From: Algibacter pectinivorans
Lineage (GTDB): Bacteria; Bacteroidota; Bacteroidia; Flavobacteriales; Flavobacteriaceae
DNA length: 64,000 nucleotides
Reading direction: 5' to 3'
Assembly: GCF_900112595.1 (NCBI RefSeq)
Contig: NZ_FOMI01000003.1
Span: forward strand, 310,001-374,000
Made by a program: the position numbers and the translations under genes. The notes below the pieces were generated by a model. The model was not told the DNA's origin. It saw only the letters and a program-made list of their open reading frames with translations, and searched no databases. How positions within the stretch are numbered: the first letter of the stretch is position 1; each line of letters begins with the position of its first letter. This document shows positions 8,682 to 17,053 of this stretch, one piece after another.

Positions 8682-11615
8682 CTATTTTTCGACTATAATT
8701 TCTCGTATTAAATTTTCTATTTTCTTATTGCTAAATTGCTTTCTGAATTTAATTTTTATTGTATCTCCAAAGAACTTTTCTGCGTGTTTAATTTTTTGTC
8801 TTTCCTCTTTATCTAACTTTTCTTCATCTTTACCTTTTGTCTCTACAACAAAGTACAACTTTTTCGATTTGTCTTCATAATTTAAGACATAAGCAAAATC
8901 AGGTGAATAACTTTTCCCGCCAGCAACAGGAATTTTTATTGAATTTTTTGGGATTTTAGAGAAGACAACAACTTCTGATAAGTTAGTTTCAATATTCTGT
9001 TTTTCTAATTCAGAATCGTAAAATAATTCATCAAGTAAATATTCGTCAGCTACTTTCTTATCGGAATACATTACACCAACATCAGAAGCAGAAATTTCTT
9101 TTAAAACATTTCCTTTTTCGTCAGTAAATTTAGTTGGATGAATTTCATTGCTAACTTTTTGATATTCAATTCCAAATTTATCTATTGCGTTAAACATTAA
9201 ATAATTCTCGAACTTCTGCTTAATAATACGAACTGTGGCAATATTTAGAAATTTGTTGATGTCAACATTAGAATCAATAAATGAACTGTTTAAAGTCTTT
9301 ATATTGATATTTAGTGTTTTTGCTAATTCCTTCAAGAAACTACTGTACTTCATAGTAGAAATTGGAGTTATCTCATTTCCATAAATTTCTTGTTCTTCTT
9401 TAACTCCAGCAATGTTGTCAGTTATTTCAATTTGTGCTGTTCTTTCCTTTATACCTTCAATAGTAAAATTGCTGTTTTGTTCATTCAAGAAATTTATAAA
9501 AAGTGATTTGAATTTGTCTTCTTTTTCAAACTTGTATTCTAAAATAACCTTTTCATTTAATTTCTCCCAAAGTTCTTTTAATTCGGTATATTTTTCTGTT
9601 CGGATACTAACTTGCTTTTTCTTATCTGTAGATTTTCTAACTTTATTAGAGCCAACACCTTCAAATATTTTAGGATAGTTATGTTTAATAAAATCAAAAC
9701 CACCTTCTTTAAATTTGTTAGACCTTGTCACAACATTATTATCGTCTAAAATTTCAAATAAATTATCTTCTGTGGTTTCATATAATTCGCAAATTTTCTT
9801 AACGATATCATCTGATAATTTTTCTGGAATATCCTCAATTGAAATTGCACCAGATTTCTCATTTATCTCATTTACTAATTTATCTACAAAATCACTTTCT
9901 GTAAAATCTACAAAATAGTTTAGATAGAACTGTTCGTCTTTTACTCGGTTACCATATTCATTTACAGGAAGTCTTAAACCTCTACCAACTTCTTGAAGTT
10001 TAGAAATATCGCTACCACTACTTCTTAATTTACAAATCTGAAAAACATTTGGATTATCCCAACCTTCTCTTAAAGTCCATTTTGAAAAAATAAAACGCCT
10101 TGGATTATCCAAATCAAGCATGGCTTGTTTGTCGTGTAATATTTCGTTTATTTCTTTTTCTATGGCTTCATCTTTTTCTGAATTATCTTTTGAAAAATAT
10201 CCTGCGTGAGTAAGACTTATATCTTCTAAAGTTTTTTCAAGATATGCTTTGTAAAAGGTGTTCTTTTCGGTTTTAAGTAAAGTTTCTACTTCTACTTTTA
10301 TTAAACCTTCAATAGTTGTTTTTAAATAACCATCTTCATTTCTATACTCTTCTATATTATCAATAAAAAAGAGTGTAATTGGTTTAATTTTTACAGGTCG
10401 CGTAAGTAATTGTTTTTCATTTTCAAAATGGCTTTTTATGGCTTTTTGAATCATTATTTCTTGCAGTTTTTCTGCATACGAATAAGGGTTTAATTTATCG
10501 CCTTTTGATAATTCAATTCCATTAGATAAAACAACTTTACTTTTATTTAAACTTTCTATATACAAATCTTCCATTGCAGAATGTACTCTTTGTAAACTTT
10601 CTTTTTTAGCAAGTTTAAATGTCTTTTTACTCTTGTCTTCCAATAATTCAAAATAGGCTTCTTTACCATCGGTATTGTTTAGTTTTACAATAGCGTTTTT
10701 TCCACTTTCAAACTCTGTAATATGACCTATTACACCTTTTACTAAATTACGATTGAAAGAATCTACAGCAGTTAATGTATAAATTAAGTTATGATAGTCT
10801 TTAACTTTCTTCTTTTTTAGTTTACCTAATTCATCTTTAACTTTTATTTCTTTTTCTGGAAATGTAGCACCATAACGCAATATAAATTGCGGATTCATTT
10901 TCAGGATATTTTCAAAAGTTGTTTTACCAGTTCCAAATTTATGAGGCTCATCTATTATTAGAAAAGGATTAACAGCCGAAATCGCTTTAAAAGGAATTGT
11001 GTATTTGTCAAATATGCCTTTATCAAAACTCTTTTGCATTGTTTCAGAGTTTATCATTCCTGCATTGATAATCATTACTTGAATGCTGTTTTTTTCGTAA
11101 ACTCCTGCGTTTACAAAACTATTTACAGCAGGTGGCATAAACGATTTTTTGTTTTTACTTCCTTTTTTACTTTCTACAATATGTAATTTGATGGTTTTGC
11201 CATATTGCTCTTTAAAATGTGCTCTTGAGCTATCACTTTTTAAAAAGTCGATTGTTCCAGCTTTAATTGAAAGTGTAGGAACAATTACAATAAATTTAAA
11301 AAGACCGTAATTTTTATTGAGTTCAAAAATGGTTTTGGTGTAGGTATAGGTTTTTCCTGTACCTGTTTCCATCATAATATCTATTATATTGCTATTTCGC
11401 TTTATGGTTTCTTTAACTCCATTTTCTTCTTGAAGAATACGAATGTTTTTAGCATAACTTGTAGAAACGCCACTATAAATATCTATAACAGGATTCAAAA
11501 ATTGTTTGTCAATGCCTTTTGGGTTTTCTACTTCTAAATTATCAAAAACAGAGACCGTACTTTTTACCGCTTGGGTTTGGTGCTGAAGATTCTTTTCAAA
11601 ATTAAATCCTTTCAT
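8682..11615 (-). CDS. Type III restriction endonuclease subunit Res
   Basis: 977 residues, the DNA-translocating and cutting subunit of a type III restriction-modification system. The superfamily 2 motor shows Walker A ETGTGKT (residues 83-89), DEPH (222-225, the usual type III motif II) and QEVGRGLRLP (motif VI). A C-terminal PD-(D/E)xK nuclease is visible as SPDF (D906) and VVETKG (E925, K927). All three catalytic positions are present, so the enzyme looks intact. It follows the methyltransferase on the same strand after a 92-bp gap holding a perfect hairpin. The pair needs two inversely oriented unmodified sites for cleavage, as known for the family. Recognition sequence cannot be read from Res. 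Confidence 0.95.
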   Translation of the reverse strand: MKGFNFEKNLQHQTQAVKSTVSVFDNLEVENPKGIDKQFLNPVIDIYSGVSTSYAKNIRILQEENGVKETIKRNSNIIDIMMETGTGKTYTYTKTIFELNKNYGLFKFIVIVPTLSIKAGTIDFLKSDSSRAHFKEQYGKTIKLHIVESKKGSKNKKSFMPPAVNSFVNAGVYEKNSIQVMIINAGMINSETMQKSFDKGIFDKYTIPFKAISAVNPFLIIDEPHKFGTGKTTFENILKMNPQFILRYGATFPEKEIKVKDELGKLKKKKVKDYHNLIYTLTAVDSFNRNLVKGVIGHITEFESGKNAIVKLNNTDGKEAYFELLEDKSKKTFKLAKKESLQRVHSAMEDLYIESLNKSKVVLSNGIELSKGDKLNPYSYAEKLQEIMIQKAIKSHFENEKQLLTRPVKIKPITLFFIDNIEEYRNEDGYLKTTIEGLIKVEVETLLKTEKNTFYKAYLEKTLEDISLTHAGYFSKDNSEKDEAIEKEINEILHDKQAMLDLDNPRRFIFSKWTLREGWDNPNVFQICKLRSSGSDISKLQEVGRGLRLPVNEYGNRVKDEQFYLNYFVDFTESDFVDKLVNEINEKSGAISIEDIPEKLSDDIVKKICELYETTEDNLFEILDDNNVVTRSNKFKEGGFDFIKHNYPKIFEGVGSNKVRKSTDKKKQVSIRTEKYTELKELWEKLNEKVILEYKFEKEDKFKSLFINFLNEQNSNFTIEGIKERTAQIEITDNIAGVKEEQEIYGNEITPISTMKYSSFLKELAKTLNINIKTLNSSFIDSNVDINKFLNIATVRIIKQKFENYLMFNAIDKFGIEYQKVSNEIHPTKFTDEKGNVLKEISASDVGVMYSDKKVADEYLLDELFYDSELEKQNIETNLSEVVVFSKIPKNSIKIPVAGGKSYSPDFAYVLNYEDKSKKLYFVVETKGKDEEKLDKEERQKIKHAEKFFGDTIKIKFRKQFSNKKIENLIREIIVEK

Positions 11616-11658
11616 GTGTTTAATTCTATTGTTTTTTTTATGGTCACATGCAGTTCGC

Positions 11659-11694
11659 TATTCTAAATTTTGCAATAAAACAAAATTTAGAATA
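11659..11694 (-). other. Perfect 14-bp inverted repeat between mod and res
   Basis: TATTCTAAATTTTG and its exact complement CAAAATTTAGAATA are separated by the 8-nt loop CAATAAAA. It sits 13 bp after the mod stop and 43 bp before the res start. No T-run follows on the minus strand, so it is not a standard terminator. It could stabilise the mod transcript end or limit read-through into res. Confidence 0.6.
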
Positions 11695-11707
11695 AGCTCG
11701 TGTCATA

Positions 11708-13609
11708 TTAGTAGCGTGTTATAAAGTCAATATCAATACTTTTTTTGTTAGCGTAAGACTTAATATTTTCGCTTATTTCACGCAAATTTTTACTATCAAA
11801 ATGATAACCAAAAGCAATGATGGTGGTTGGGTTGAAATTTTTATCGCTGTCTATTTTTTCTAATAAAATTTTTAAATTTTCGGTTGTAAAACCTTTATCC
11901 ATTAAATATAATTTTTCACTACTGTAATGTGCTGTATATCCATTTAAGTCTATTTCTTGTATGCTTGTAGTAAGTGGGACACCATCATAAGTTTTCCAAG
12001 TAACCAATAATGCTTTAACGTCTTCTCTAGTAAGTTTACTTTCATCAAATAAACTTGTTTGTTTCTCCAATTCTTCTGATTCAAAATTATAATCTTCCCA
12101 TATTGGCATTGTTTCAAATACTTTGAAACCTAAATCTTGGTTTGATAAGTCTTTATCTTTGTTTTCTTCTTGTATTTTTTTTGATGCACGAATTAGACGT
12201 TCTTTTGTAATTTCAAAAATAGTAGGTGTTGCTACTTTTAATTCATTTTTTACAAAATGGTAAGCTGTTTTATTGCTTTTTGGATCAATTAGTTCTGGTA
12301 ATTGTACTGATATAAATTTACGATTTCCACCATCTTTTGCGTTGAGTTGCATTACTGCATCTCCTGTTGTACCACTACCTGCGAAGAAGTCTAGGATTAT
12401 ATCGTTGTTAAAATTTAATTGACTTACAAGTAATTTTAAAAGTTTTGTTGGTTTAGGAAAGGTAAATATACCAGTACCTATAAGTTTAGCGACTTCTTTA
12501 GTTCCATCATTTGTTGATGACTGAGTAATTATTGTCGAAAGATTTTTATTCAATGAAACCATTTCATTCATAAAAAGTTTGTTTCTAGGCCTACCACTTG
12601 GTGTAGATGGCCATAAAATTCTATTTTCTGAAATCTTTTTTTTCATTGCTTTGAAATCATTTCTCCAGCCTTTTAATGGAGGCTTGTAAGTAATTCCAGT
12701 TTCTGGATTTATTAAATCAAAGTGACAATTTGGTCTTTGATCAATTGTTAATAAACCTGTCAAATCGGAACTTCTCCACGGTCCTCTTGGATCGTTATCA
12801 GGGTTTGAAAATTTATTTAGATCTTTTTTAACACCAATTAAAGTTCCAAATTCTTTCCTATAAGTAACTATATACTCGTGATCAATTGAAGCTCCTGTGA
12901 GATTACGATTATCTTCACTCAACCTGGATTTCCAAATCAATTCTGCTACAAAATTCTCTTCTCCAAAAACTTCATCCATTAATAAACGCAGTTGTGCAAC
13001 CTCATTATCATCAATAGAAACGAAAATTACGCCATCATCTTTTAAAAGTTGTTTGGCGATATAAAGTCTTGGGTACATAAAGGTTAACCAAGCAGAATGT
13101 GAGTTACTTTTACTTTGTGTAAAATCTAAAATACGTTTGGCACGTTCTTCACTTATTCCTGCTAACTCTTGTAGTTCGTCTACAGTAAATTTTCTGTCGT
13201 CTGCATATACAAATCCATCACTACCTGTGTTGTATGGTGGATCTATGTATATCATTTTTACTTTTTCGTAATAGGCATTAGATAAGTGCTTTAGCACTTC
13301 TAAATTGTCGCCTTTTATAAGTAAGTTTTTAGAATTTGCGTTTTCAGGTTTTTGGTTAAACGTTTCATCCTCTTTTAATAAAGTAGTGGTTTCGTCTGTT
13401 GCCAATAAACGAGCGTAAGATTTACCCAACCAATCCATTCCATAGTTTTCTTTTGAAAAGTTGATTTCGTTTTTTGAAAGTTGGGTTTTAAATTTTTTAA
13501 AGTCAAATTCTCCGTTTTTGTCAAAACAGCTTGGGAAGTTTTGTTTTAGTATTTCCAAATCCTTGTTTGGTGGTTGTATGTTGCCAGTTACTTTTTGTTC
13601 TTTACTCAT
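11708..13609 (-). CDS. Type III DNA methyltransferase subunit Mod
   Basis: 633 residues from the chosen ATG (MSKEQKVTGN); an in-frame ATG nine codons upstream is also possible. Numbered from the upstream start, DPPY (motif IV) is at 132-135 and FFAGSGTTG (motif I, AdoMet binding) at 417-425. DPPY comes before the AdoMet motif, the beta-group order of N6-adenine methyltransferases. The region between (about 235-395) should be the target-recognition domain. It modifies one strand of the site and also guides Res. No simple-sequence repeat that would cause phase variation is visible in the gene or just upstream. It is the first gene of the mod-res pair, and both genes look more AT-rich than their neighbours. 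Confidence 0.93.
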   Translation of the reverse strand: MSKEQKVTGNIQPPNKDLEILKQNFPSCFDKNGEFDFKKFKTQLSKNEINFSKENYGMDWLGKSYARLLATDETTTLLKEDETFNQKPENANSKNLLIKGDNLEVLKHLSNAYYEKVKMIYIDPPYNTGSDGFVYADDRKFTVDELQELAGISEERAKRILDFTQSKSNSHSAWLTFMYPRLYIAKQLLKDDGVIFVSIDDNEVAQLRLLMDEVFGEENFVAELIWKSRLSEDNRNLTGASIDHEYIVTYRKEFGTLIGVKKDLNKFSNPDNDPRGPWRSSDLTGLLTIDQRPNCHFDLINPETGITYKPPLKGWRNDFKAMKKKISENRILWPSTPSGRPRNKLFMNEMVSLNKNLSTIITQSSTNDGTKEVAKLIGTGIFTFPKPTKLLKLLVSQLNFNNDIILDFFAGSGTTGDAVMQLNAKDGGNRKFISVQLPELIDPKSNKTAYHFVKNELKVATPTIFEITKERLIRASKKIQEENKDKDLSNQDLGFKVFETMPIWEDYNFESEELEKQTSLFDESKLTREDVKALLVTWKTYDGVPLTTSIQEIDLNGYTAHYSSEKLYLMDKGFTTENLKILLEKIDSDKNFNPTTIIAFGYHFDSKNLREISENIKSYANKKSIDIDFITRY

Positions 13610-13850
13610 CTTAATTCCCTCATTTAATATTCTCAATTCGCCAATTTGTATTAACTTTTAAATTAATATAAAAGTTATTATAAATAAGGCAGAAAGATAG
13701 CAAAATTGATTGTTTTGGAGTGCCTATTTTTAATGTGTTTTATAATTTTAAAATATTAGAACTAATTTTTTAATATTCTCTTTTGTGTCTAGAAGGTTTA
13801 ATATTTATGCTTGCACATTTAATTCGATCTTTTGATTTGACAGTCTAAGT

Positions 13851-13911
13851 ATGGCTCCAAAATGAAGGGGCGCTCTGTATAATAGTTATACATCTTCCCT
13901 TTATTTTTTTT
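13851..13911 (+). ncRNA. Candidate small structured RNA, copy 1
   Basis: GGCTCC(N)7-8GGGGC is followed by CGCTC, a perfect 7-bp stem TGTATAA/TTATACA with a 3-nt loop (13876-13892), then CTTCCCTTTA and eight T. AAGGG can pair either with GCTCC upstream or with CCCTT downstream, so two exclusive folds exist, the second looking like a terminator. No good -7 box is present in front of this copy. Confidence 0.35.
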
Positions 13912-13930
13912 AAAGTTTAATTCTTGCTTC

Positions 13931-13955
13931 CGCGTTAGAGATAGAAGTGAAACAT
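13931..13955 (-). repeat. Remnant of the structured 3'-end repeat
   Basis: CGCGTTAGAGATAGAAGTG matches the distal end of the structured repeat (GCGTTAAGGATTGCAGTGG in copy C at 14361). Only this end is present. It follows hairpin copy 1 at nearly the same distance as the complete element follows hairpin copy 2. Confidence 0.45.
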
Positions 13956-14258
13956 TTATGATAGGTAATTCTTTAATATTTAATACAATTCTGATAGTTA
14001 TGAATAACAGATGTTAAGGAGTAGATATTGTATATTTGTTTCATGTAAAGTATCTTATGGACACAGGCAGTGGTTTAAAAAACTAAGAGAGCCCCACGTA
14101 AGTAAGGTGCTTTATTTGTTTGCAAATTTAAAGGCTTTTAGCCACATTATTTATTTTACTACGCTTCAGTTTTTACTCTGATTATTTTGAGAGCTAAATA
14201 AATTACAATACTGAAATTTAAAACTTAAATAACTTTAATGAATAAAGCATTTTAATTT

Positions 14259-14266
14259 ATACTTTT
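14259..14266 (+). promoter_or_regulatory. Candidate -7 box (TACTTTTG)
   Basis: Matches the Bacteroidota -7 consensus TAnnTTTG exactly and stands 18 bp before hairpin copy 2, which would place the transcript start close to the element. No clear -33 TTG is seen at the right distance. Confidence 0.35.
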
Positions 14267-14283
14267 GTACTGGCTGTTTACGA

Positions 14284-14345
14284 ATGGCCCTGAAACGAAG
14301 GGACGCTCTGTATACTGGTTATACATCTTCCCTTTACTTTTTATA
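14284..14345 (+). ncRNA. Candidate small structured RNA, copy 2
   Basis: GGCCCTGAAACGAAGGGA, CGCTC, TGTATA/TATACA stem (14309-14325), TCTTCCCTTTACTTTTTA. About four fifths of positions match copy 1 over some 60 bp. In the upstream stem the C-G pair of copy 1 (CTCC/GGGG) becomes T-A (CCCT/AGGG), a paired change. A TAnnTTTG box stands just upstream. Confidence 0.4.
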
Positions 14346-14360
14346 TGAAGTTATGTAGCT

Positions 14361-14448
14361 GCGTTAAGGATTGCAGTGGAAATCCCACAGCCCGACGAAG
14401 GAGGAGCGAGGACTTGTAGCGGAAAGCCTGACCCTTGTGGTAACGCCC
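14361..14448 (-). repeat. Structured 3'-end repeat, copy C
   Basis: Complete copy. On the minus strand it begins GGGCGTTACC and ends CCTTAACGC, so GCGTTA and TAACGC form terminal inverted repeats. Inside are ACC-ACAA-GGGT, CAGGCTTTCCGCTACAAG, TCCTCGC and GTGGGATTTCCACTGCAAT. It lies 76 bp after the stop of the OmpA-like gene, in the same sense, just past that gene's terminator. Confidence 0.85.
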
Positions 14449-14471
14449 AAATAAACATTAACAATTAAGCA

Positions 14472-14504
14472 TAAAAAAAGCCCAACCTTTCGGTTGAGCT
14501 TTTA
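14472..14504 (-). terminator. Terminator of the OmpA-like gene
   Basis: On the minus strand AAGCTCAACC-GAAA-GGTTGGGCTT is followed by a T-run: a tight GAAA tetraloop hairpin 20 bp beyond the stop codon. Confidence 0.9.
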
Positions 14505-14524
14505 GTATGTATTTGTGAGCGGTA

Positions 14525-15385
14525 TTAGTTGTTACCTGCTTCTAGGTTTTTCATTTCCTTTTCAATCATGTCGTAAAACTGATCGATTTTTGGAAGAATA
14601 ACAACACGTGTACGTCTGTTTTTTGCTCTGTTTGCAGCAGTATCGTTATCGGCTAATGGCACGTAAGAACTACGACCTGCAGCGATTAACTGTCCTGGGT
14701 TAACATCTAACTCTTGTAATACTCTAATAATAGATGTAGAACGTTTTACACTTAAATCCCAGTTATCTACTAACACACCTTTACTGTATGATTGGCTGTC
14801 TGTATGACCTTCAATCATAGCTTCGAAATCTGGTTTGCTGTTAATTACCTTAGCTACTTTTGCTAAAACACCTTTTGCAGCCGAAGTTACATTGTAGCTT
14901 CCTGATTGGAATAATAATTTATCGGCAATAGAGATAAATACCACACCTTTTTCAACATTTACTTCAATATCTGGATCGTTAATTCCAACTTCACGCTTTA
15001 AGCTTGTTACTAAAGCTAATGTTACGCTGTCTTTTCTAGAGATAGCATCTTGTAAACGTGTAATTTTTAAATCTCTTTCTTGTAAAGACTCTAAAGATTT
15101 TTCAAGGTTTGTTGCACCTTTAGATGTTAATTCTGTTAAATCTTGAGAACTTTTAATTAATGCGGCGTTGTTCTTTTTTAAATCGTCAAGCTGATCTTTC
15201 ATAGCTTCTACACGTGCCGTTGCCGATGCTCTGTCTTCTAAACAAGAGTTAAGTTTTACAGTTGCCGAGTTAAGTAAGTCTTGAGTTTCTTTTTGTTTTG
15301 CTTCAAGATCTGTGAACAATTTTTTTGATACACATGAACTTAATAAAAGCATTGCAGATGCACTTAGTAATAAAATTTTTCTCAT
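14525..15385 (-). CDS. OmpA-family lipoprotein
   Basis: 286 residues. The signal sequence ends in LLSSC, so Cys18 should be lipidated and the protein anchored in the outer membrane. Residues about 25-125 are a helical coiled-coil stretch (LEAKQKETQDLLNS and similar). The C-terminal part is an OmpA peptidoglycan-binding domain, with GHTDSQSY, the DLSVKRSTSI helix and ANRAKNRRTRVVI as the usual signatures. It probably ties the outer membrane to the cell wall, in the manner of Pal/MotB-type proteins. Monocistronic, with its own terminator. Similar lipoproteins are common in this family; no partner gene is adjacent. Confidence 0.9.
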   Translation of the reverse strand: MRKILLLSASAMLLLSSCVSKKLFTDLEAKQKETQDLLNSATVKLNSCLEDRASATARVEAMKDQLDDLKKNNAALIKSSQDLTELTSKGATNLEKSLESLQERDLKITRLQDAISRKDSVTLALVTSLKREVGINDPDIEVNVEKGVVFISIADKLLFQSGSYNVTSAAKGVLAKVAKVINSKPDFEAMIEGHTDSQSYSKGVLVDNWDLSVKRSTSIIRVLQELDVNPGQLIAAGRSSYVPLADNDTAANRAKNRRTRVVILPKIDQFYDMIEKEMKNLEAGNN

Positions 15386-15477
15386 GATTATTTTAAGGAT
15401 TAATTTCTATATTTAACTACAAAAATATACAAAATTCGGTGGTTTTTAACATTTTAACAAAACTTTTGCTAATAGCT

Positions 15478-16467
15478 TTATAAACTGCTGTACTCTGTGT
15501 TTTTACATACGAAGTATTGGTACACAATAGATGTTGTAGAATAGTACTTTATTTTAGTTTTTATGGCTTTTCGTTGCTTTAACACCCGTGTTAATTGAGC
15601 GTAATAACTAAAGTGTGCTTTTAATATGGCTAGCGTATGCAAGGGTTTTAATTCTAGTAAAAATTTTATAGCTGCAACCCCATCTAATATAAGGCGCATA
15701 AATATTTTGCCAAATACAAAGCCATTGGCATTTTTGGTTAGGGTAATTAAGCTATTCCGGAAGTTTAAAAATGTTTTTTTAGGATGGGTAGCTTTTAGGG
15801 TAGCACCGCCTACATGATATATTGTAGATTGACCAACATACTTAATGGTGTAACCAAAGTTTTTGGCGCGCCAGCATAAATCGATTTCTTCCATGTGAGC
15901 AAAAAAATACTCGTCAAGGCCATTTAATTCTTGGTAAACGTTACTTCTTATAAATAAGCAGGCACCTGTTGCCCAAAATATTTCGGTAGTATCGTTATAT
16001 TGCCCTTGGTCTTTTTCGATGCTGTTAAAAATACGCCCTCTGCAATAGGGATAGCCATATTTATCTATAAAGCCTCCTGCGGCACCAGCATATTCAAAAT
16101 ACGCCTTGTTTTTATAATCTAATATTTTTGGCTGAATTATACTTGTATTAGCCTCGGTTTTAAGGGTGTTTATAATAGGTGTGAGCCAATTTGCTGTTAC
16201 TTCTATATCGCTATTTAATAAGCAGTAAACATCTGCCTTTACATGTTTTAATGCGTCGTTGTAGCCTTTAGCATAACCACCATTGGATTGGTTTTGTATT
16301 AGTTTTATGTTGGGGTAATTGGTTTTTACAAAGGCAATGGAATCGTCGGTCGAGGCATTGTCCGCTACATAAATATCGGCACCTTGACTATGCTGTATTA
16401 CCGATGGTAAAAACTGTTGTAAAAGTTTTTTTCCGTTCCAGTTTAATATAACGATGGCAATTTTCAT
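15478..16467 (-). CDS. Family 2 glycosyltransferase
   Basis: 329 residues. The GT-A nucleotide-sugar fold is evident from VILNWNGKKLL (residues 6-16), VADNASTDDS (34-43), NGGYAKGYN (62-70) and NSD (85-87, the metal-binding DxD equivalent). EEIDLCWRAKNFGYTI near residue 195 is the acceptor/catalytic-base helix of rhamnosyltransferase-like GT2 enzymes. The C-terminal third is helical and could associate with the membrane. It probably adds a sugar to a cell-surface glycan. Other polysaccharide genes are not adjacent, so the acceptor is unknown. A CAGT-type tract lies in its upstream gap. Confidence 0.88.
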   Translation of the reverse strand: MKIAIVILNWNGKKLLQQFLPSVIQHSQGADIYVADNASTDDSIAFVKTNYPNIKLIQNQSNGGYAKGYNDALKHVKADVYCLLNSDIEVTANWLTPIINTLKTEANTSIIQPKILDYKNKAYFEYAGAAGGFIDKYGYPYCRGRIFNSIEKDQGQYNDTTEIFWATGACLFIRSNVYQELNGLDEYFFAHMEEIDLCWRAKNFGYTIKYVGQSTIYHVGGATLKATHPKKTFLNFRNSLITLTKNANGFVFGKIFMRLILDGVAAIKFLLELKPLHTLAILKAHFSYYAQLTRVLKQRKAIKTKIKYYSTTSIVYQYFVCKNTEYSSL

Positions 16468-16541
16468 GTTTAAATACCTAAATTTTTTTATTATTGTTTT
16501 TTAGCAATTTTATGCGACTGCGACTGTAAACTAAAAACTAA

Positions 16542-16991
16542 TTATTGCCGACTAAACTCCGGCATATCTTTTAAAAATTGATAGCGTTCATTTTCAAAAT
16601 CCATTTGGCAATAATAATGATTTAATCCGTTTGTTACCATTAAATAAGTAGCATTTAGCTCTAGGTTATAACGCGCAATTTGATCGAAGGTAGATTGATT
16701 GATGGTTATTTTAGGAGCTTTACATTCTACAATTAAATGAATGCTGCCATTGGGATTATAAACCACAATATCGTAACGTTTTTTTAAATCGTTAATGATT
16801 ATTTCTTTCTCAACATTTATTAGCGATAGCGGATAGCCTTTTTCTTGTACTAAAAACTGAATACAATGTTGGCGCACCCATTCTTCGGGCTGTAAAACGA
16901 TAAATTTTTTGCGTATAGGATCGAAAATAGAAACTTTATTTTCGCTATTTTTGAAACGAAATTGATATGTAGGGAAATTTAAATTTTGCAC
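16542..16991 (-). CDS. Solitary HsdR_N-domain protein
   Basis: 149 residues, equal to the N-terminal nuclease-fold domain of type I restriction subunit R and nothing more. A PD-(D/E)xK-like site is seen as RYDIVVYN (D74) followed by HLIVECKAPK (E89, K91), with a Gln in the following helix. There is no helicase and no HsdM/HsdS nearby. Such stand-alone proteins are common in Bacteroidota beside holA, as here, which speaks for a housekeeping DNA-repair or replication role rather than restriction. It is divergent from holA with about 60 bp between starts, so the two may share regulation. Nuclease activity is inferred, not shown. Confidence 0.8.
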   Translation of the reverse strand: MQNLNFPTYQFRFKNSENKVSIFDPIRKKFIVLQPEEWVRQHCIQFLVQEKGYPLSLINVEKEIIINDLKKRYDIVVYNPNGSIHLIVECKAPKITINQSTFDQIARYNLELNATYLMVTNGLNHYYCQMDFENERYQFLKDMPEFSRQ

Positions 16992-17053
16992 CTCACAAAT
17001 TTATCATTATTAAGTCACTTGTAGTGATTTTAATAAAAAATTTTATAGACACT

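Larger units (their letters stand above)
13610..14524. other. Gene-poor 0.9-kb stretch upstream of mod
   Basis: No convincing coding sequence on either strand. It holds two copies of a hairpin element (13851-13911 and 14284-14345), each followed after a short AT-rich gap by the end of the structured repeat (a remnant at 13931-13955, the full copy at 14361-14448), and then the ompA-side terminator. Between the hairpin copies I see AT-rich sequence, a TATATTTG box at 14031-14038, and nothing else recognisable. The mod promoter must lie near the left end, but no box stands out. Confidence 0.6.

Noticed and set aside
13610-14524. A degraded insertion sequence or regulator gene upstream of mod
   Set aside because: No frame with transposase or helix-turn-helix similarity and no target duplications could be found; only the hairpin and repeat copies are supported.
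16542-16991. A type I restriction system at the HsdR_N gene
   Set aside because: Only the N-terminal domain exists, with no helicase, HsdM or HsdS; the neighbour is holA.
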